Below, piece by piece: positions 44,699-52,014 of a stretch of 64,000 nt of DNA. This DNA is from WTGJ01 sp965237765 (GTDB taxonomy: Bacteria > Chloroflexota > Anaerolineae > Aggregatilineales > Phototrophicaceae), in the NCBI GenBank assembly GCA_965237765.1, contig OZ250157.1:372001-436000 (forward strand). The letters are read 5' to 3'. The notes beneath the pieces are model-generated. The model was not told the origin of the DNA and did no database searches. It saw only the letters and a program-made list of their open reading frames with translations. Every line of letters starts with the position of its first letter. Positions within the stretch are counted from its first letter, which is position 1. The position numbers were made by a program, and so were the translations under genes.

Positions 44699-44722
44699 TT
44701 CCACTGGTTCGGAGAAGTGGAA
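44699..44722 (+). terminator. Hairpin after the aldolase gene
   Basis: TTCCACT (44699-44705) pairs with AGTGGAA (44716-44722) around a 10-base loop, 40 bases after the aldolase stop. No T tract follows, so it may be a weak terminator or an mRNA-end structure. Confidence 0.35.
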
Positions 44723-44778
44723 CTCGCAATCGCTGAGGTTTAAGAGCAAAGTGTCAAAATCCTCATCATCCTGATTTT

Positions 44779-44993
44779 ATGAAGAGCAGAAAGCACAAGG
44801 GAAATATGTACATTATTCCTGATATTGTAAAACAGCAACTAAGTTTGTCGCTAGCATTAATAGCGATAACTGTTAAAAAGGAGTTTGAACCTTCAAATAA
44901 GGAAGCATCAGATAAGATAATGAACAATTGGATATTATCGTAGAACAAATCAATATTATTGAGATGTTGGAACGGACACTCGAGCATGAGTAA
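44779..44993 (+). pseudogene. Small unrecognised gene, apparently frameshifted
   Basis: ATG 44779 opens 54 codons (MKSRKHKGNMYIIPD...) and stops at TAG 44941. The other frame from 44916 to the TAA at 44991-44993 reads as a continuous helical segment, DNEQLDIIVEQINIIEMLER and then TLEHE. One base shift between 44916 and 44940 would join them into a protein of about 72 residues whose stop overlaps the ATG of the next gene (ATGAGTAA), a normal coupled arrangement. No family is recognised. The shift may be a sequencing error, decay or a recoding site. Confidence 0.45.
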
Positions 44994-45270
44994 TCAAATT
45001 CCACCAGTTATAAAAACTGTGACAATTGTGTTTTTGTCATTTTTGCTAGTGCTTGTTGTTTCTATTGTAATCCCTGTTCTGTATGATTCATTGTTTTATT
45101 CTTTATTACCCGAGTCCTGGAAAATTCTCAGTGCTTTCGAGTATTTGAGTCTAATACTTATTCTAATTGGTCTCCTAGGCGTTTTACCGTTTATACCTAG
45201 GATTTATAAGACTTTTCTAGATTGGCAAAATAGAGAAGCGAAACGTAAAGTAAGGTTAATGGTTTTTTAG
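44986..45270 (+). CDS. Unknown two-helix membrane protein of the AT-rich island
   Basis: 94 residues from ATG 44986. Two strong membrane helices, about 11-32 and 48-68 (TIVFLSFLLVLVVSIVI and YLSLILILIGLLGVL), are followed by a basic cytoplasmic stretch ending KVRLMVF. The TAG stop lies directly at a run of six T (45263-45268). With five T the frame would continue into the ORF at 45278 to give one protein of about 222 residues: two helices plus a soluble domain. No relative is recognised. Start overlaps the stop of the upstream small frame. Confidence 0.55.
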   Translation: MSNQIPPVIKTVTIVFLSFLLVLVVSIVIPVLYDSLFYSLLPESWKILSAFEYLSLILILIGLLGVLPFIPRIYKTFLDWQNREAKRKVRLMVF

Positions 45271-45277
45271 CAAGGAA

Positions 45278-45655
45278 TTGCCATCTTACAAAAAGATATA
45301 TGAAGGCGCTTGGTTTAATATACAAAATACGCGAAGGATATTGGTAGATGTAATAGACGGGAAAGAAAAATTCTATAGTCAAAAGACAATCGAGGCTGCA
45401 TCCGCTTTGCACTCAATCGAATGGAAAATTATTGAGAAAGTGAGAGAAACTCTTGAGTCTTGGGATCTTGGATATATTTTGGTTGATTGGATGCGTAGTG
45501 CAAGGGATGTTGCGGACTTTGATGAGCTTCGTGAAATTGATAAGAGAAGAATTGAAGCATTAAGAATGGCAGAAATAGCAGGCATTGATAAGAATTCCAA
45601 AGTTTATCAAAGGTTAAGCCGTAGCGATCCAAGGACTCCAATAAAACCTGGTTGA
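45278..45655 (+). CDS. Unknown soluble ORF of the AT-rich island, possibly the C-terminal part of the membrane protein
   Basis: 125 codons from TTG 45278, though the frame is open back to 45260. The product is charged and mostly helical (YKKIYEGAWFNIQNTRRI, then HSIEWKIIEKVRETLESW, then DELREIDKRRIEALRM), with a Pro-rich end. A ribosome site for the TTG is poor (AAGGA only one base away). Loss of one T at 45263-45268 would fuse it to the membrane ORF before it, which seems more natural than a separate gene. No family or catalytic motif is recognised. Confidence 0.5.
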   Translation: MPSYKKIYEGAWFNIQNTRRILVDVIDGKEKFYSQKTIEAASALHSIEWKIIEKVRETLESWDLGYILVDWMRSARDVADFDELREIDKRRIEALRMAEIAGIDKNSKVYQRLSRSDPRTPIKPG

Positions 45656-45712
45656 GTGGAAAATATCGTCCAATAGTATTCCTGTTAGAATCGTTAGCCT
45701 CCAACTATCCCA

Positions 45713-46816
45713 TCAGCCCAGCGCATCCAGCGCGCGCGGGAAGCTGGTCAGCACCTCGACGCCATCCGACGTAACCAGGCAGATATCCTCGACGCGCACG
45801 CCGACTTCGCCCGACAAATACACACCCGGCTCGACCGTGAAGACCATTCCTTCTTCCAGGGTCGCCTCAACACCATTGGCCATTTGCGGCAGCTCGTGCA
45901 CATCCAGCCCCAAGCCATGACCGAGGCGATGGATGAAGTATTCGCCGTAGCCCGCCTCGGTGATCACATCGCGGGCGGCGCGGTCGACCTCCTGACAGGG
46001 CACGCCCGGGCCGGCGGCGGCGATGGCCGCGCGGTTGGCGCGCAGGACGAGGTCATAGAGCTCGCGCAGCTGATCCGATGGCTCGCCGAGGCAGAAAGTG
46101 CGCGTGATATCCGCCGGGTAGCCATTCCAGAGGCCGCCGAAATCGATGAGCAAAGTCTCGTCTTGCCCCAATTCGCGCGCGCCGGAATTGCCATGGGGCA
46201 AGGCGGCCCGTTCGCCCACCAGCACCAGCGGCGAAAACGAAAGCCCCTGAGTGCCCGCGGCCGTCAATTCATTCTCGAGTAAGCCCAAAATTTCACGCTC
46301 GCTCATGCCGGGCTCAACCTGCCGCAACGTCTGCGCCAGGGCGCGCTCACTGAGTTGGATGGCGCGGCGTATCGCTTCGACTTCCCCCGGCTCTTTGATG
46401 GCCCGGATGCGCAATATCTCCTGCCCGAGGGCCGTTGGCGTGATGCCCATCCGCCCCGCGGCGCGCTTGAAGGCCAGCCATTCGAAGACGCGCATGGTCA
46501 TGTCATCCAGGCCGATTGTGCCGCCCGCCAGGCCGAGTTCCTGTACCGCCTCGATGAAAGCGCCCTCGTACCAATCCTCATCCGTCCAGCGGAAGATTTC
46601 CACCTCCCGCTCGCCGAGGCCATCTCGTAATTTCGGCACTTCCAGCTCGGGGCAGATGAAGGCCAGCCGCTCACCCATAAATATGGCGACGATGGGCCGC
46701 TCGGAGAGGTGAAAATCCAGCCCGGTGAAATATTGCATCGATGTGCCGGGCACGAGCGCCACCGCATCTGCCAGCACGCTCAATTTCGCCTGACGCGCCG
46801 CAAAATCCACAGTCAT
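45713..46816 (-). CDS. M24-family Xaa-Pro aminopeptidase-like protein
   Basis: 367 residues from ATG 46816 (GGAGGATGGA before it). Longer in-frame starts cross the neighbouring gene. N-terminal creatinase-type domain (MQYFTGLDFHLSERP). The pita-bread catalytic domain has all five metal ligands: Asp in LLIDFGGLWNGYPADITR (two), His in RLGHGLGLDVHELP, Glu in FTVEPGVYL and Glu in VRVEDICLV. It cleaves N-terminal residues before proline, or similar dipeptides, in the cytoplasm. Confidence 0.9.
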   Translation of the reverse strand: MTVDFAARQAKLSVLADAVALVPGTSMQYFTGLDFHLSERPIVAIFMGERLAFICPELEVPKLRDGLGEREVEIFRWTDEDWYEGAFIEAVQELGLAGGTIGLDDMTMRVFEWLAFKRAAGRMGITPTALGQEILRIRAIKEPGEVEAIRRAIQLSERALAQTLRQVEPGMSEREILGLLENELTAAGTQGLSFSPLVLVGERAALPHGNSGARELGQDETLLIDFGGLWNGYPADITRTFCLGEPSDQLRELYDLVLRANRAAIAAAGPGVPCQEVDRAARDVITEAGYGEYFIHRLGHGLGLDVHELPQMANGVEATLEEGMVFTVEPGVYLSGEVGVRVEDICLVTSDGVEVLTSFPRALDALG

Positions 46817-46851
46817 TCCATCCTCCATCCTCAAGTAAGTGTTCGTAGTGT

Positions 46852-46867
46852 GCCCGAGTAAACGGGC
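46852..46867 (-). terminator. Short GC hairpin downstream of the 126-residue ORF
   Basis: GCCCG (46852-46856) and CGGGC (46863-46867) form a 5-bp stem with a 6-base loop, just after the stop at 46873 on the minus strand and before the M24 start. No T run follows, so termination is uncertain. Confidence 0.3.
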
Positions 46868-46872
46868 CCGTG

Positions 46873-47253
46873 CTAGGGCTTGTTGGAGCCTGTTGGCCAG
46901 TCCTCGTGATCCTGCTGGGCGACGAGGTGCAGGCGCATATCGCGCACAAAACGCAGGACAAATGGGTTTACTTGCACCGGCAAGCGAACCTCTTCGCCAC
47001 CGCGCCGCAAATTGAATACGTACACGCTGACCGAACGCAAGGCTGAGAGCCAATAGACATCGCGCTTCACCTCTTCGTCCGGCTTCCAACCGCGATACAA
47101 GAAGGTCTGCAGCGTATCGCCGTTAGCAAATGGCTCAGAAGGGGCGTGATAATAGCGCAGGTTGGGCAAGATATCGCCATAGTGCCGCTCGTCCAGCGAA
47201 CGCGCATTCGGTTGGATGCGCATTTCATCAGTCGTGAACATAGTCACGCTCAC
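46873..47253 (-). CDS. Hypothetical protein
   Basis: 126 residues from GTG 47253, which has AGGAG at five bases. No family is recognised. The product has no membrane helix or signal. It contains several aromatic clusters (PNLRYYHAPSEPF, LQTFLYRGWKPDEEV, YWLSALRSVSVYVFNLRRGG) and an alternating pattern that suggests beta strands. It precedes the M24 peptidase gene on the same strand by 56 bases. Whether this is a small binding or carrier domain cannot be told. The codon usage agrees with its neighbours, which supports it as a real gene. Confidence 0.6.
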   Translation of the reverse strand: MSVTMFTTDEMRIQPNARSLDERHYGDILPNLRYYHAPSEPFANGDTLQTFLYRGWKPDEEVKRDVYWLSALRSVSVYVFNLRRGGEEVRLPVQVNPFVLRFVRDMRLHLVAQQDHEDWPTGSNKP

Positions 47254-47270
47254 ACTCGCTCCTGTCTATA

Positions 47271-47300
47271 AATATAACATGGAATGGCACGCCGCCGCAA
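47271..47300 (-). promoter_or_regulatory. Candidate promoter for the 126-residue ORF
   Basis: On the minus strand, TTGCGG (47300-47295), an 18-base spacer, then TATATT (47276-47271), about 18 bases before the GTG start at 47253. The -35 match is weak. Confidence 0.4.
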
Positions 47301-47355
47301 ACAAGCGACCGCCCCGTGTTATACTGCGACAAGATTAGCGACAGGGGGCGCTATC

Positions 47356-48693
47356 TTGCACCGCGATATCGAGATCCGCGCGCTCGCACAACACGAAGGC
47401 GAAACAGTGCGCCTGCGAGGCTGGGTGCAACGCAAGACGGGCAAGGGTCGCCTGCATTTCATCCGTTTGCGAGATGGCAGCGGCGTCGCGCAATGCGTGG
47501 CTTTTCGCAACGATTTGGATCCCGAATCCTTTGCCACCGTGCGCGAACTGACGCAGGAATCGGCCATCGTCATCGAAGGCGTCGTGCGAGCGGACGAGCG
47601 AGCGCCGGGCTTCCCCGGCGGCTATGAAATTGGCATGACGGGCATCCAGCTGTTGCAACGCGTTGAGGATTTCCCCATCACGCCCAAAGCGCATGGCACC
47701 GAATTCTTGATGGACCACCGCCACCTCTGGCTGCGCTCCTCGCGGCAATGGGCGATCCTCCGCATTCGCGCCCGCATCATCCGCGCCATGCGGAATTGGC
47801 TCGATGACGCCGGTTTCCTGCTCGTCGATACCCCCATCCTGACCGCGGCTGCCGGCGAGGAGACGACCACGCTCTTCGAAATCGACTACTTCGGCGAGCG
47901 AGCTTACCTCGCCCAGACCGGACAACTCTATAACGAAGCGAATATCGCCGCCTTCGGCAAAGTCTATTGCTTCGGCCCGACATTCCGCGCCGAAAAATCC
48001 AAGACGCGCCGTCACCTACTCGAATTCTGGATGCTCGAACCGGAGATGGCCTTCTATTCGCTCGAAGACATGATGGATCTGGAAGAAGCCTTCGTCAGTC
48101 ACATCGCGCAATGCGTGCTACGGGATTGCGCGCGCGAGCTCAGCACTCTGGAGCGCGATACGGCAGGGCTGGAGTGCATCCAGCCGCCTTTCCCGCGCAT
48201 CAGTTATGACGAGGCGGTGACGCGCTTAATCGAACATGCCAATTCGCTATCGGATGAAGGGGAACGCGCCGCCCTGGCCATCGAATGGGGGCAGGATTTC
48301 GGCAGCCCCCACGAGACGGCCCTAGCGGCGATGTTCGAGAAACCGGTCTTCGTCTACCACTATCCTACTGCCGTGAAGGCCTTCTACATGCAACCCGTAA
48401 AAGGCCGGCCAGAGATCTGCCGTAGCGTCGATTTGCTCGCGCCGGAGGGTTATGGTGAGATCGCAGGCGGCAGCGAACGCATTCACGATGCGGCGCTAAT
48501 GGAAGAGCGCGTGGCGGAAATCGGCCTCCCGCGTGATTCCTACCGCTGGTATCTACAATTGCGCCAGATGGGCAGCGTGCCGCACGCGGGCTTTGGCATC
48601 GGCATCGAGCGCACGGTGGCCTGGCTCTGCGGCCTCAGCCATATCCGCGAGACGATCCCCTACCCGCGCTTACTCAACCGCAACTATCCCTAG
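47356..48693 (+). CDS. asnS: Asparaginyl-tRNA synthetase
   Basis: 445 residues from TTG 47356, behind AGGGGGCG; an ATG at 47284 would add 24 residues that are not family-like. N-terminal OB-fold anticodon domain (VRLRGWVQRKTGKGRLHFIR). Class II motifs: RARIIRAMRNWLDDAGFLLV (motif 1 region), FRAEKSKTRRHLLEFWMLEPE (motif 2, the AsnRS-type TRRHL-x-EFW) and GFGIGIERTVAWLCGL (motif 3). It attaches Asn to tRNA(Asn). Stop is directly adjacent to the serS stop on the other strand. Confidence 0.93.
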   Translation: MHRDIEIRALAQHEGETVRLRGWVQRKTGKGRLHFIRLRDGSGVAQCVAFRNDLDPESFATVRELTQESAIVIEGVVRADERAPGFPGGYEIGMTGIQLLQRVEDFPITPKAHGTEFLMDHRHLWLRSSRQWAILRIRARIIRAMRNWLDDAGFLLVDTPILTAAAGEETTTLFEIDYFGERAYLAQTGQLYNEANIAAFGKVYCFGPTFRAEKSKTRRHLLEFWMLEPEMAFYSLEDMMDLEEAFVSHIAQCVLRDCARELSTLERDTAGLECIQPPFPRISYDEAVTRLIEHANSLSDEGERAALAIEWGQDFGSPHETALAAMFEKPVFVYHYPTAVKAFYMQPVKGRPEICRSVDLLAPEGYGEIAGGSERIHDAALMEERVAEIGLPRDSYRWYLQLRQMGSVPHAGFGIGIERTVAWLCGLSHIRETIPYPRLLNRNYP

Positions 48694-50124
48694 TCATTCC
48701 GACGCCGCGATCGTTTCTTGCCCGCCGAAATACGGGATGATCGCTTCTGGTATTCGTATACTGCCATCAGCCTGCTGGTAATTCTCCAGGATGGCGATAA
48801 TGGTGCGCGGCAGGGCCAGCGCACTGCCGTTGAGCGTATGTGGGAAGCGCGTGCGTTTTGCGCCCTGCGGCCGAAAGCGGATGTTGGCCCGTCGCGCCTG
48901 GAAATCCTCCGTGTTGCTGCAGGAGCTGACTTCGAGCCATTCTTCGCTACCCGGCGCCCAGACCTCGACGTCGTATTTCTTGCTGGCGCTAAAGCCCAGA
49001 TCGCCCGTCACGATTTCCAGCCGGCGATAGGGCAAACCCAAATCGGCGCAGATACCCTCGGCGGCGACTGTGAGCGCTTCCAACTCATCGTAACTGGTAT
49101 CCGGGTGGGTGAAGGAATAGCGCTCCACCTTCTCGAATTGGTGCACACGCTTGATGCCGCGAACATCGCGCCCGGCGCTCATGCGCTCCCGCCGGAAGCA
49201 GGGCGAATGAGCGACGAAGCGGATCGGCAGCTGCTCTTCCTCCAGGATTTCGTCGCGGTAGAAATTGGTGAGCGCTACTTCTGCCGTCGGCAAAAGGAAA
49301 AGCCCCGCGTCAGGGTCTTCATAAACGACATCACGGAATTTGGGGAACTGAGCTGATCCCTCGAGCATCTCCTCGCGCATGAGCACAGGCAGGTAATGCT
49401 CTACGAAACCGTCGGCGTGAGCACGGTCGAGCAGATAAGCGATGAGCGCTCGTTGTAAGCGCGCGCCCGCATCCCGCAGGATGTAACCGCGCGAGCCCAT
49501 CATGCGGACGCCGCGTTCGAAATCGATTATGCCAAGGCGCGGTCCGATATCCCAATGCGGCAGGGGCGTGAAATCAAATTCGCGCTGCTGGCCGCGCGCC
49601 GGGCCGGGGATAATATCCACTTCGTGGGCGGAATCCGGCACGCTCTCATGCGGCAAATTGGGCAGCCAGAGCATCTCGGCGCGCAATTCTTCGCTGGCTT
49701 TTTGCGCTCGTCGGCGCAATACCTGATAACCCACACCCATTTCCCGCATAGCGATGTGCAACTCTGCTACTTCGTAATTCACATCCTCCACTTTCTTGGA
49801 AGGCATATATTTAATAACATCGATACCGGTTAACGCCTCTACGGCACTTTCGTAATCGCCACCTTCTATGGCTAACCGCGCCATTTGTGCGTAGCGGCTT
49901 ATCAACTCGGGCTTACCTTCAAACCTTCTGCGCAGCTGTCCGGTGACGAGATTGAGCATGTTGCGCATTTTTTGCAAAGATTCCGCCTCGCTCAAAGCCT
50001 CGCGACGTTTCACATCCAGGGTGATGACTCGCTCCAACCGTGGCAAGGCATCCTCGTCATGCAGCCGTGCCAGCTGCTGCCGCACCCACTCGGGCCGCTC
50101 ACGGATCAGGCGAATATCGAGCAT
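48694..50124 (-). CDS. serS: Seryl-tRNA synthetase with extended arm
   Basis: 476 residues, about 45-50 longer than usual. The catalytic core is complete: motif 2 FRRERMSAGRDVRGIKRVHQ then FEKVE, the zinc-free serine pocket TAEVALTNF, and motif 3 NGSALALPRTIIAILENYQ. The extra residues are in the N-terminal coiled-coil arm (about residues 75-125), between RRRFEGKPELISRYAQ and RRAQKASEELRAEM. That stretch is AT-richer than the rest of the gene. The arm binds the long variable arm of tRNA(Ser). The first residues MLDIRLIRERPEWVRQQL fix the start. It follows a 45-codon membrane-protein gene by ten bases. Confidence 0.93.
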   Translation of the reverse strand: MLDIRLIRERPEWVRQQLARLHDEDALPRLERVITLDVKRREALSEAESLQKMRNMLNLVTGQLRRRFEGKPELISRYAQMARLAIEGGDYESAVEALTGIDVIKYMPSKKVEDVNYEVAELHIAMREMGVGYQVLRRRAQKASEELRAEMLWLPNLPHESVPDSAHEVDIIPGPARGQQREFDFTPLPHWDIGPRLGIIDFERGVRMMGSRGYILRDAGARLQRALIAYLLDRAHADGFVEHYLPVLMREEMLEGSAQFPKFRDVVYEDPDAGLFLLPTAEVALTNFYRDEILEEEQLPIRFVAHSPCFRRERMSAGRDVRGIKRVHQFEKVERYSFTHPDTSYDELEALTVAAEGICADLGLPYRRLEIVTGDLGFSASKKYDVEVWAPGSEEWLEVSSCSNTEDFQARRANIRFRPQGAKRTRFPHTLNGSALALPRTIIAILENYQQADGSIRIPEAIIPYFGGQETIAASE

Positions 50125-50134
50125 CGCGTTCCTC

Positions 50135-50272
50135 TTATTCTTCTCGCTGCGCGTCTTGCCGCAAGCGCCAGAGCGCCCAGGGAATGCCCAGCGCCATGAG
50201 CAGCCAGATCAACGCGTCGAAATGCGCTGGTTGCAGCGCGTCCAATGCCATCAGCAAATTGCCATCAACCAT
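50135..50272 (-). CDS. Small single-helix membrane protein (45 residues)
   Basis: ATG at 50272, stop at 50135. The product starts MVDGNLLMALDALQPAHF, has one hydrophobic helix (DALIWLLMALGIPWALW, about 19-35) and a charged tail ending RQDAQREE. It overlaps the 3' end of the upstream inositol-monophosphatase-family gene by eight bases and ends ten bases before serS, on the same strand, so the three genes look like one transcript. Codon use agrees with neighbours. Function unknown. Confidence 0.6.
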   Translation of the reverse strand: MVDGNLLMALDALQPAHFDALIWLLMALGIPWALWRLRQDAQREE

Positions 50273-51077
50273 CTGCTCCCCGCAAGACGGCGAGAATGGC
50301 ATCGTGCAGCGGGCCGTTGCTGGCGAGGATTTCGCTACCCATTAGTGCCTGTTCCGAACGCTGGCCCGAAAAATCACTCACGCGGCCGCCGGCTTCCTCG
50401 ACGATGAGGATGCCGCCCAGCACATCCCAGGGGTTCAGGCGCCGCTCCCAATAGGCATCCAACCGGCCCATGGCTACGAAGCACAAATCGAGCGCCGCCG
50501 CGCCGAGCCTGCGTATGCCGCGCGTGCGTTTCGTCATCGCCGCCCATTGCGCCAAATTATCGTCCGCGCTCTCCCATTTATCATAGGGAAAGCCGGATGC
50601 AACAACCGCCTCCGCCAACTGCTCCTTCGGCGAAACCCGCAAGCGCCGGCCGTCCAGATGGGCGCCGCGGCCGCGTATCGCCGTGAACTCGCGCCCGTAA
50701 GCCGGATTCAGCACCACAGCGACCAGCGGTTGAAGCTGCGCGTCGGTCAACGCCACGCTCACGCCATAAATGGGGATGCCCTGCGCAAAATTCGTCGTGC
50801 CATCGATCGGATCCAAATACCAGCGATACTCCGCCTCGTTGGACGCGCCTGCATACGCGCCACCTTCTTCGCCGATGAGCGCGTGCTCAGGAAAGGCGGC
50901 GCTCAAATCCTCGACCAGACTAGCCTCGGCGGCCAGATCCGCTTCGGTGACCAAATCGTTGGCGCTGCGCTTGCTACCGGGCGTGAGCGGCTGCTCAAAA
51001 TAGCGCAGCGTCACCTCGCCCGCGCGCCGTGCTGCCGCCCGAGCCGTATCCAAAGTCGCTTCCAAATCCAATAGCAT
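50265..51077 (-). CDS. Inositol monophosphatase family protein
   Basis: 270 residues. Metal-binding motifs: LIGEEGG (Glu, about 68), WYLDPIDGTTNFAQG (DPIDGTTN, about 87-95) and NPWDVLGGILIVEEAGG (W-D-x-x-G/A, about 215). It hydrolyses a sugar or inositol monophosphate in a Mg-dependent manner; family members also act on histidinol phosphate or PAP. First gene of the unit leading to serS. Confidence 0.9.
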   Translation of the reverse strand: MLLDLEATLDTARAAARRAGEVTLRYFEQPLTPGSKRSANDLVTEADLAAEASLVEDLSAAFPEHALIGEEGGAYAGASNEAEYRWYLDPIDGTTNFAQGIPIYGVSVALTDAQLQPLVAVVLNPAYGREFTAIRGRGAHLDGRRLRVSPKEQLAEAVVASGFPYDKWESADDNLAQWAAMTKRTRGIRRLGAAALDLCFVAMGRLDAYWERRLNPWDVLGGILIVEEAGGRVSDFSGQRSEQALMGSEILASNGPLHDAILAVLRGADG

Positions 51078-51086
51078 TGTCCATCC

Positions 51087-51113
51087 TTGCCCCGCTTATC
51101 CTGGCAGTATAAT
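51087..51113 (+). promoter_or_regulatory. Candidate promoter for the HNH gene
   Basis: TATAAT at 51108-51113 with TTGCCC at 51087-51092, a short 15-base spacer, 25 bases before the ATG at 51139 in a divergent gap. Confidence 0.45.
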
Positions 51114-51138
51114 GCCGATGGGCGCGGGAGGGAATGCG

Positions 51139-51561
51139 ATGCGATACCAGGATTTGCCATCAGCAGCGGCGCTCGCGCGGTATGCCGCGGCATTGAATGC
51201 GCGGGCACGCGCGCTGCCAGCTGGCGGGCAAATCGGTCTATCCGAACTGCGCGATGTGATGCTCTCTTCCGGCGGGCGCTGCGAATGGTGCGGCGCGGAC
51301 CTGGTCGGCGCGCCTTTCGAGATCGACCACATCGTTTCGTTGCAGCGCGGCGGCGGCCACACGCGCGCCAACCTCGCCCTGAGCTGCGAGGACTGTAACC
51401 GCCAGAAGGGCGGCAAGGCGCCGGTGAGTTTCGCTCTGGAACGCCTCGCGGCCGGCGGTACGCAGACACCGCTCATCGTGTGCGTGTTGCGAGAAGCGAA
51501 AATTCCGCCGCGCGCGCCGGTGCAAACGACCCTGCTCGTCGATAACCCCCATCGTAAATGA
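51139..51561 (+). CDS. HNH endonuclease family protein
   Basis: 140 residues from ATG 51139 (GGGAGGGAATGCG before it); an ATG nine codons upstream is in frame. The HNH core is complete: zinc pair CEWC (about 52-55), catalytic FEIDHIVSLQRGGGHTRANL (DH and N) and second pair CEDCNRQKG. The N-terminal 45 residues are Ala-rich helices. It should be a metal-dependent DNA nuclease; there is no partner modification or integrase gene. The stop overlaps the ATG of the next gene (ATGA). Confidence 0.85.
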   Translation: MRYQDLPSAAALARYAAALNARARALPAGGQIGLSELRDVMLSSGGRCEWCGADLVGAPFEIDHIVSLQRGGGHTRANLALSCEDCNRQKGGKAPVSFALERLAAGGTQTPLIVCVLREAKIPPRAPVQTTLLVDNPHRK

Positions 51562-51953
51562 GCTGGACTGTGTTGCGTCAACGCCGCCTACTCGCCCTGC
51601 TCGGCCCGACGATCACCGCGCTCGCCAGTGCCCTGCCGCTCTATTACATCCCGGCGTCAGATGGCGTATGGCGCGGGCGCCTGCAAACGGACGAGCACGC
51701 CATCTTGTTGCTGTTCTTGCTGGCGACGCTGCTGCTCACCTACGCGCGTTCGCCCTGGTCCTGGTTGCCCTGGGGAGCGAGCGCGCTCTTGTTGACGACG
51801 AACGCGCTGGAGATCGACGGACGTCTGCCAGCGCAGGGTGGTTTGAATTATCCAGTCTGGTTGCTGCTCATGCTCGGGGTGCTGATTGCCCTGCTCGCTT
51901 TGCCGCGGGCCAGCGAAATTGCCGCCGAACGTGAGGGCAGGGGGCTTCGTTGA
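51558..51953 (+). CDS. Small membrane protein, translationally coupled to the HNH gene
   Basis: 131 residues with four predicted membrane helices (about 12-30, 47-62, 66-83 and 96-115) and a short basic tail. N-terminus MSWTVLRQRRLLALLGPTIT. No family is recognised. The start overlaps the HNH stop (ATGA), so the two are made together. A link in function is suggested by coupling only. Confidence 0.6.
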   Translation: MSWTVLRQRRLLALLGPTITALASALPLYYIPASDGVWRGRLQTDEHAILLLFLLATLLLTYARSPWSWLPWGASALLLTTNALEIDGRLPAQGGLNYPVWLLLMLGVLIALLALPRASEIAAEREGRGLR

Positions 51954-52014
51954 ATCCGCTCCGACCGCGGCCTAATATGGTGCTGTCTCCCGCCTACCGA
52001 AAGCGCGCCCAAGT

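Larger units (their letters stand above)
44660..45712 (+). other. AT-rich island, probably horizontally acquired
   Basis: From about 44740 to 45700 the sequence is dominated by A and T, with codons such as ATA, AAA, TTA and AGA, while both flanks are GC-rich. The ORFs inside are small and unlike the rest of the window. No transposase, integrase, inverted repeat or tRNA flank is seen, so the way of entry is unclear. The edges fall within the gaps between the aldolase stop and the peptidase stop. Confidence 0.75.

Noticed and set aside
44941..44943. TAG readthrough joining the small ORF and the membrane ORF in the same frame
   Set aside because: The intervening residues (NKSILLRCWNGHSS) do not look natural, whereas the alternative frame gives a clean stop overlapping the next ATG.
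44766..44987. Minus-strand 73-codon frame in the AT-rich island
   Set aside because: It mirrors the plus-strand frames that show overlaps typical of coupled genes, and it lacks a ribosome site.
44660..45712. Insertion sequence or integron
   Set aside because: No transposase, integrase, terminal inverted repeat or target-site duplication could be seen.
46817..47089. N-terminal extension of the M24 peptidase to 47089
   Set aside because: It runs through the 126-residue ORF and has Arg/Ala-rich shadow composition; ATG 46816 has a good ribosome site.
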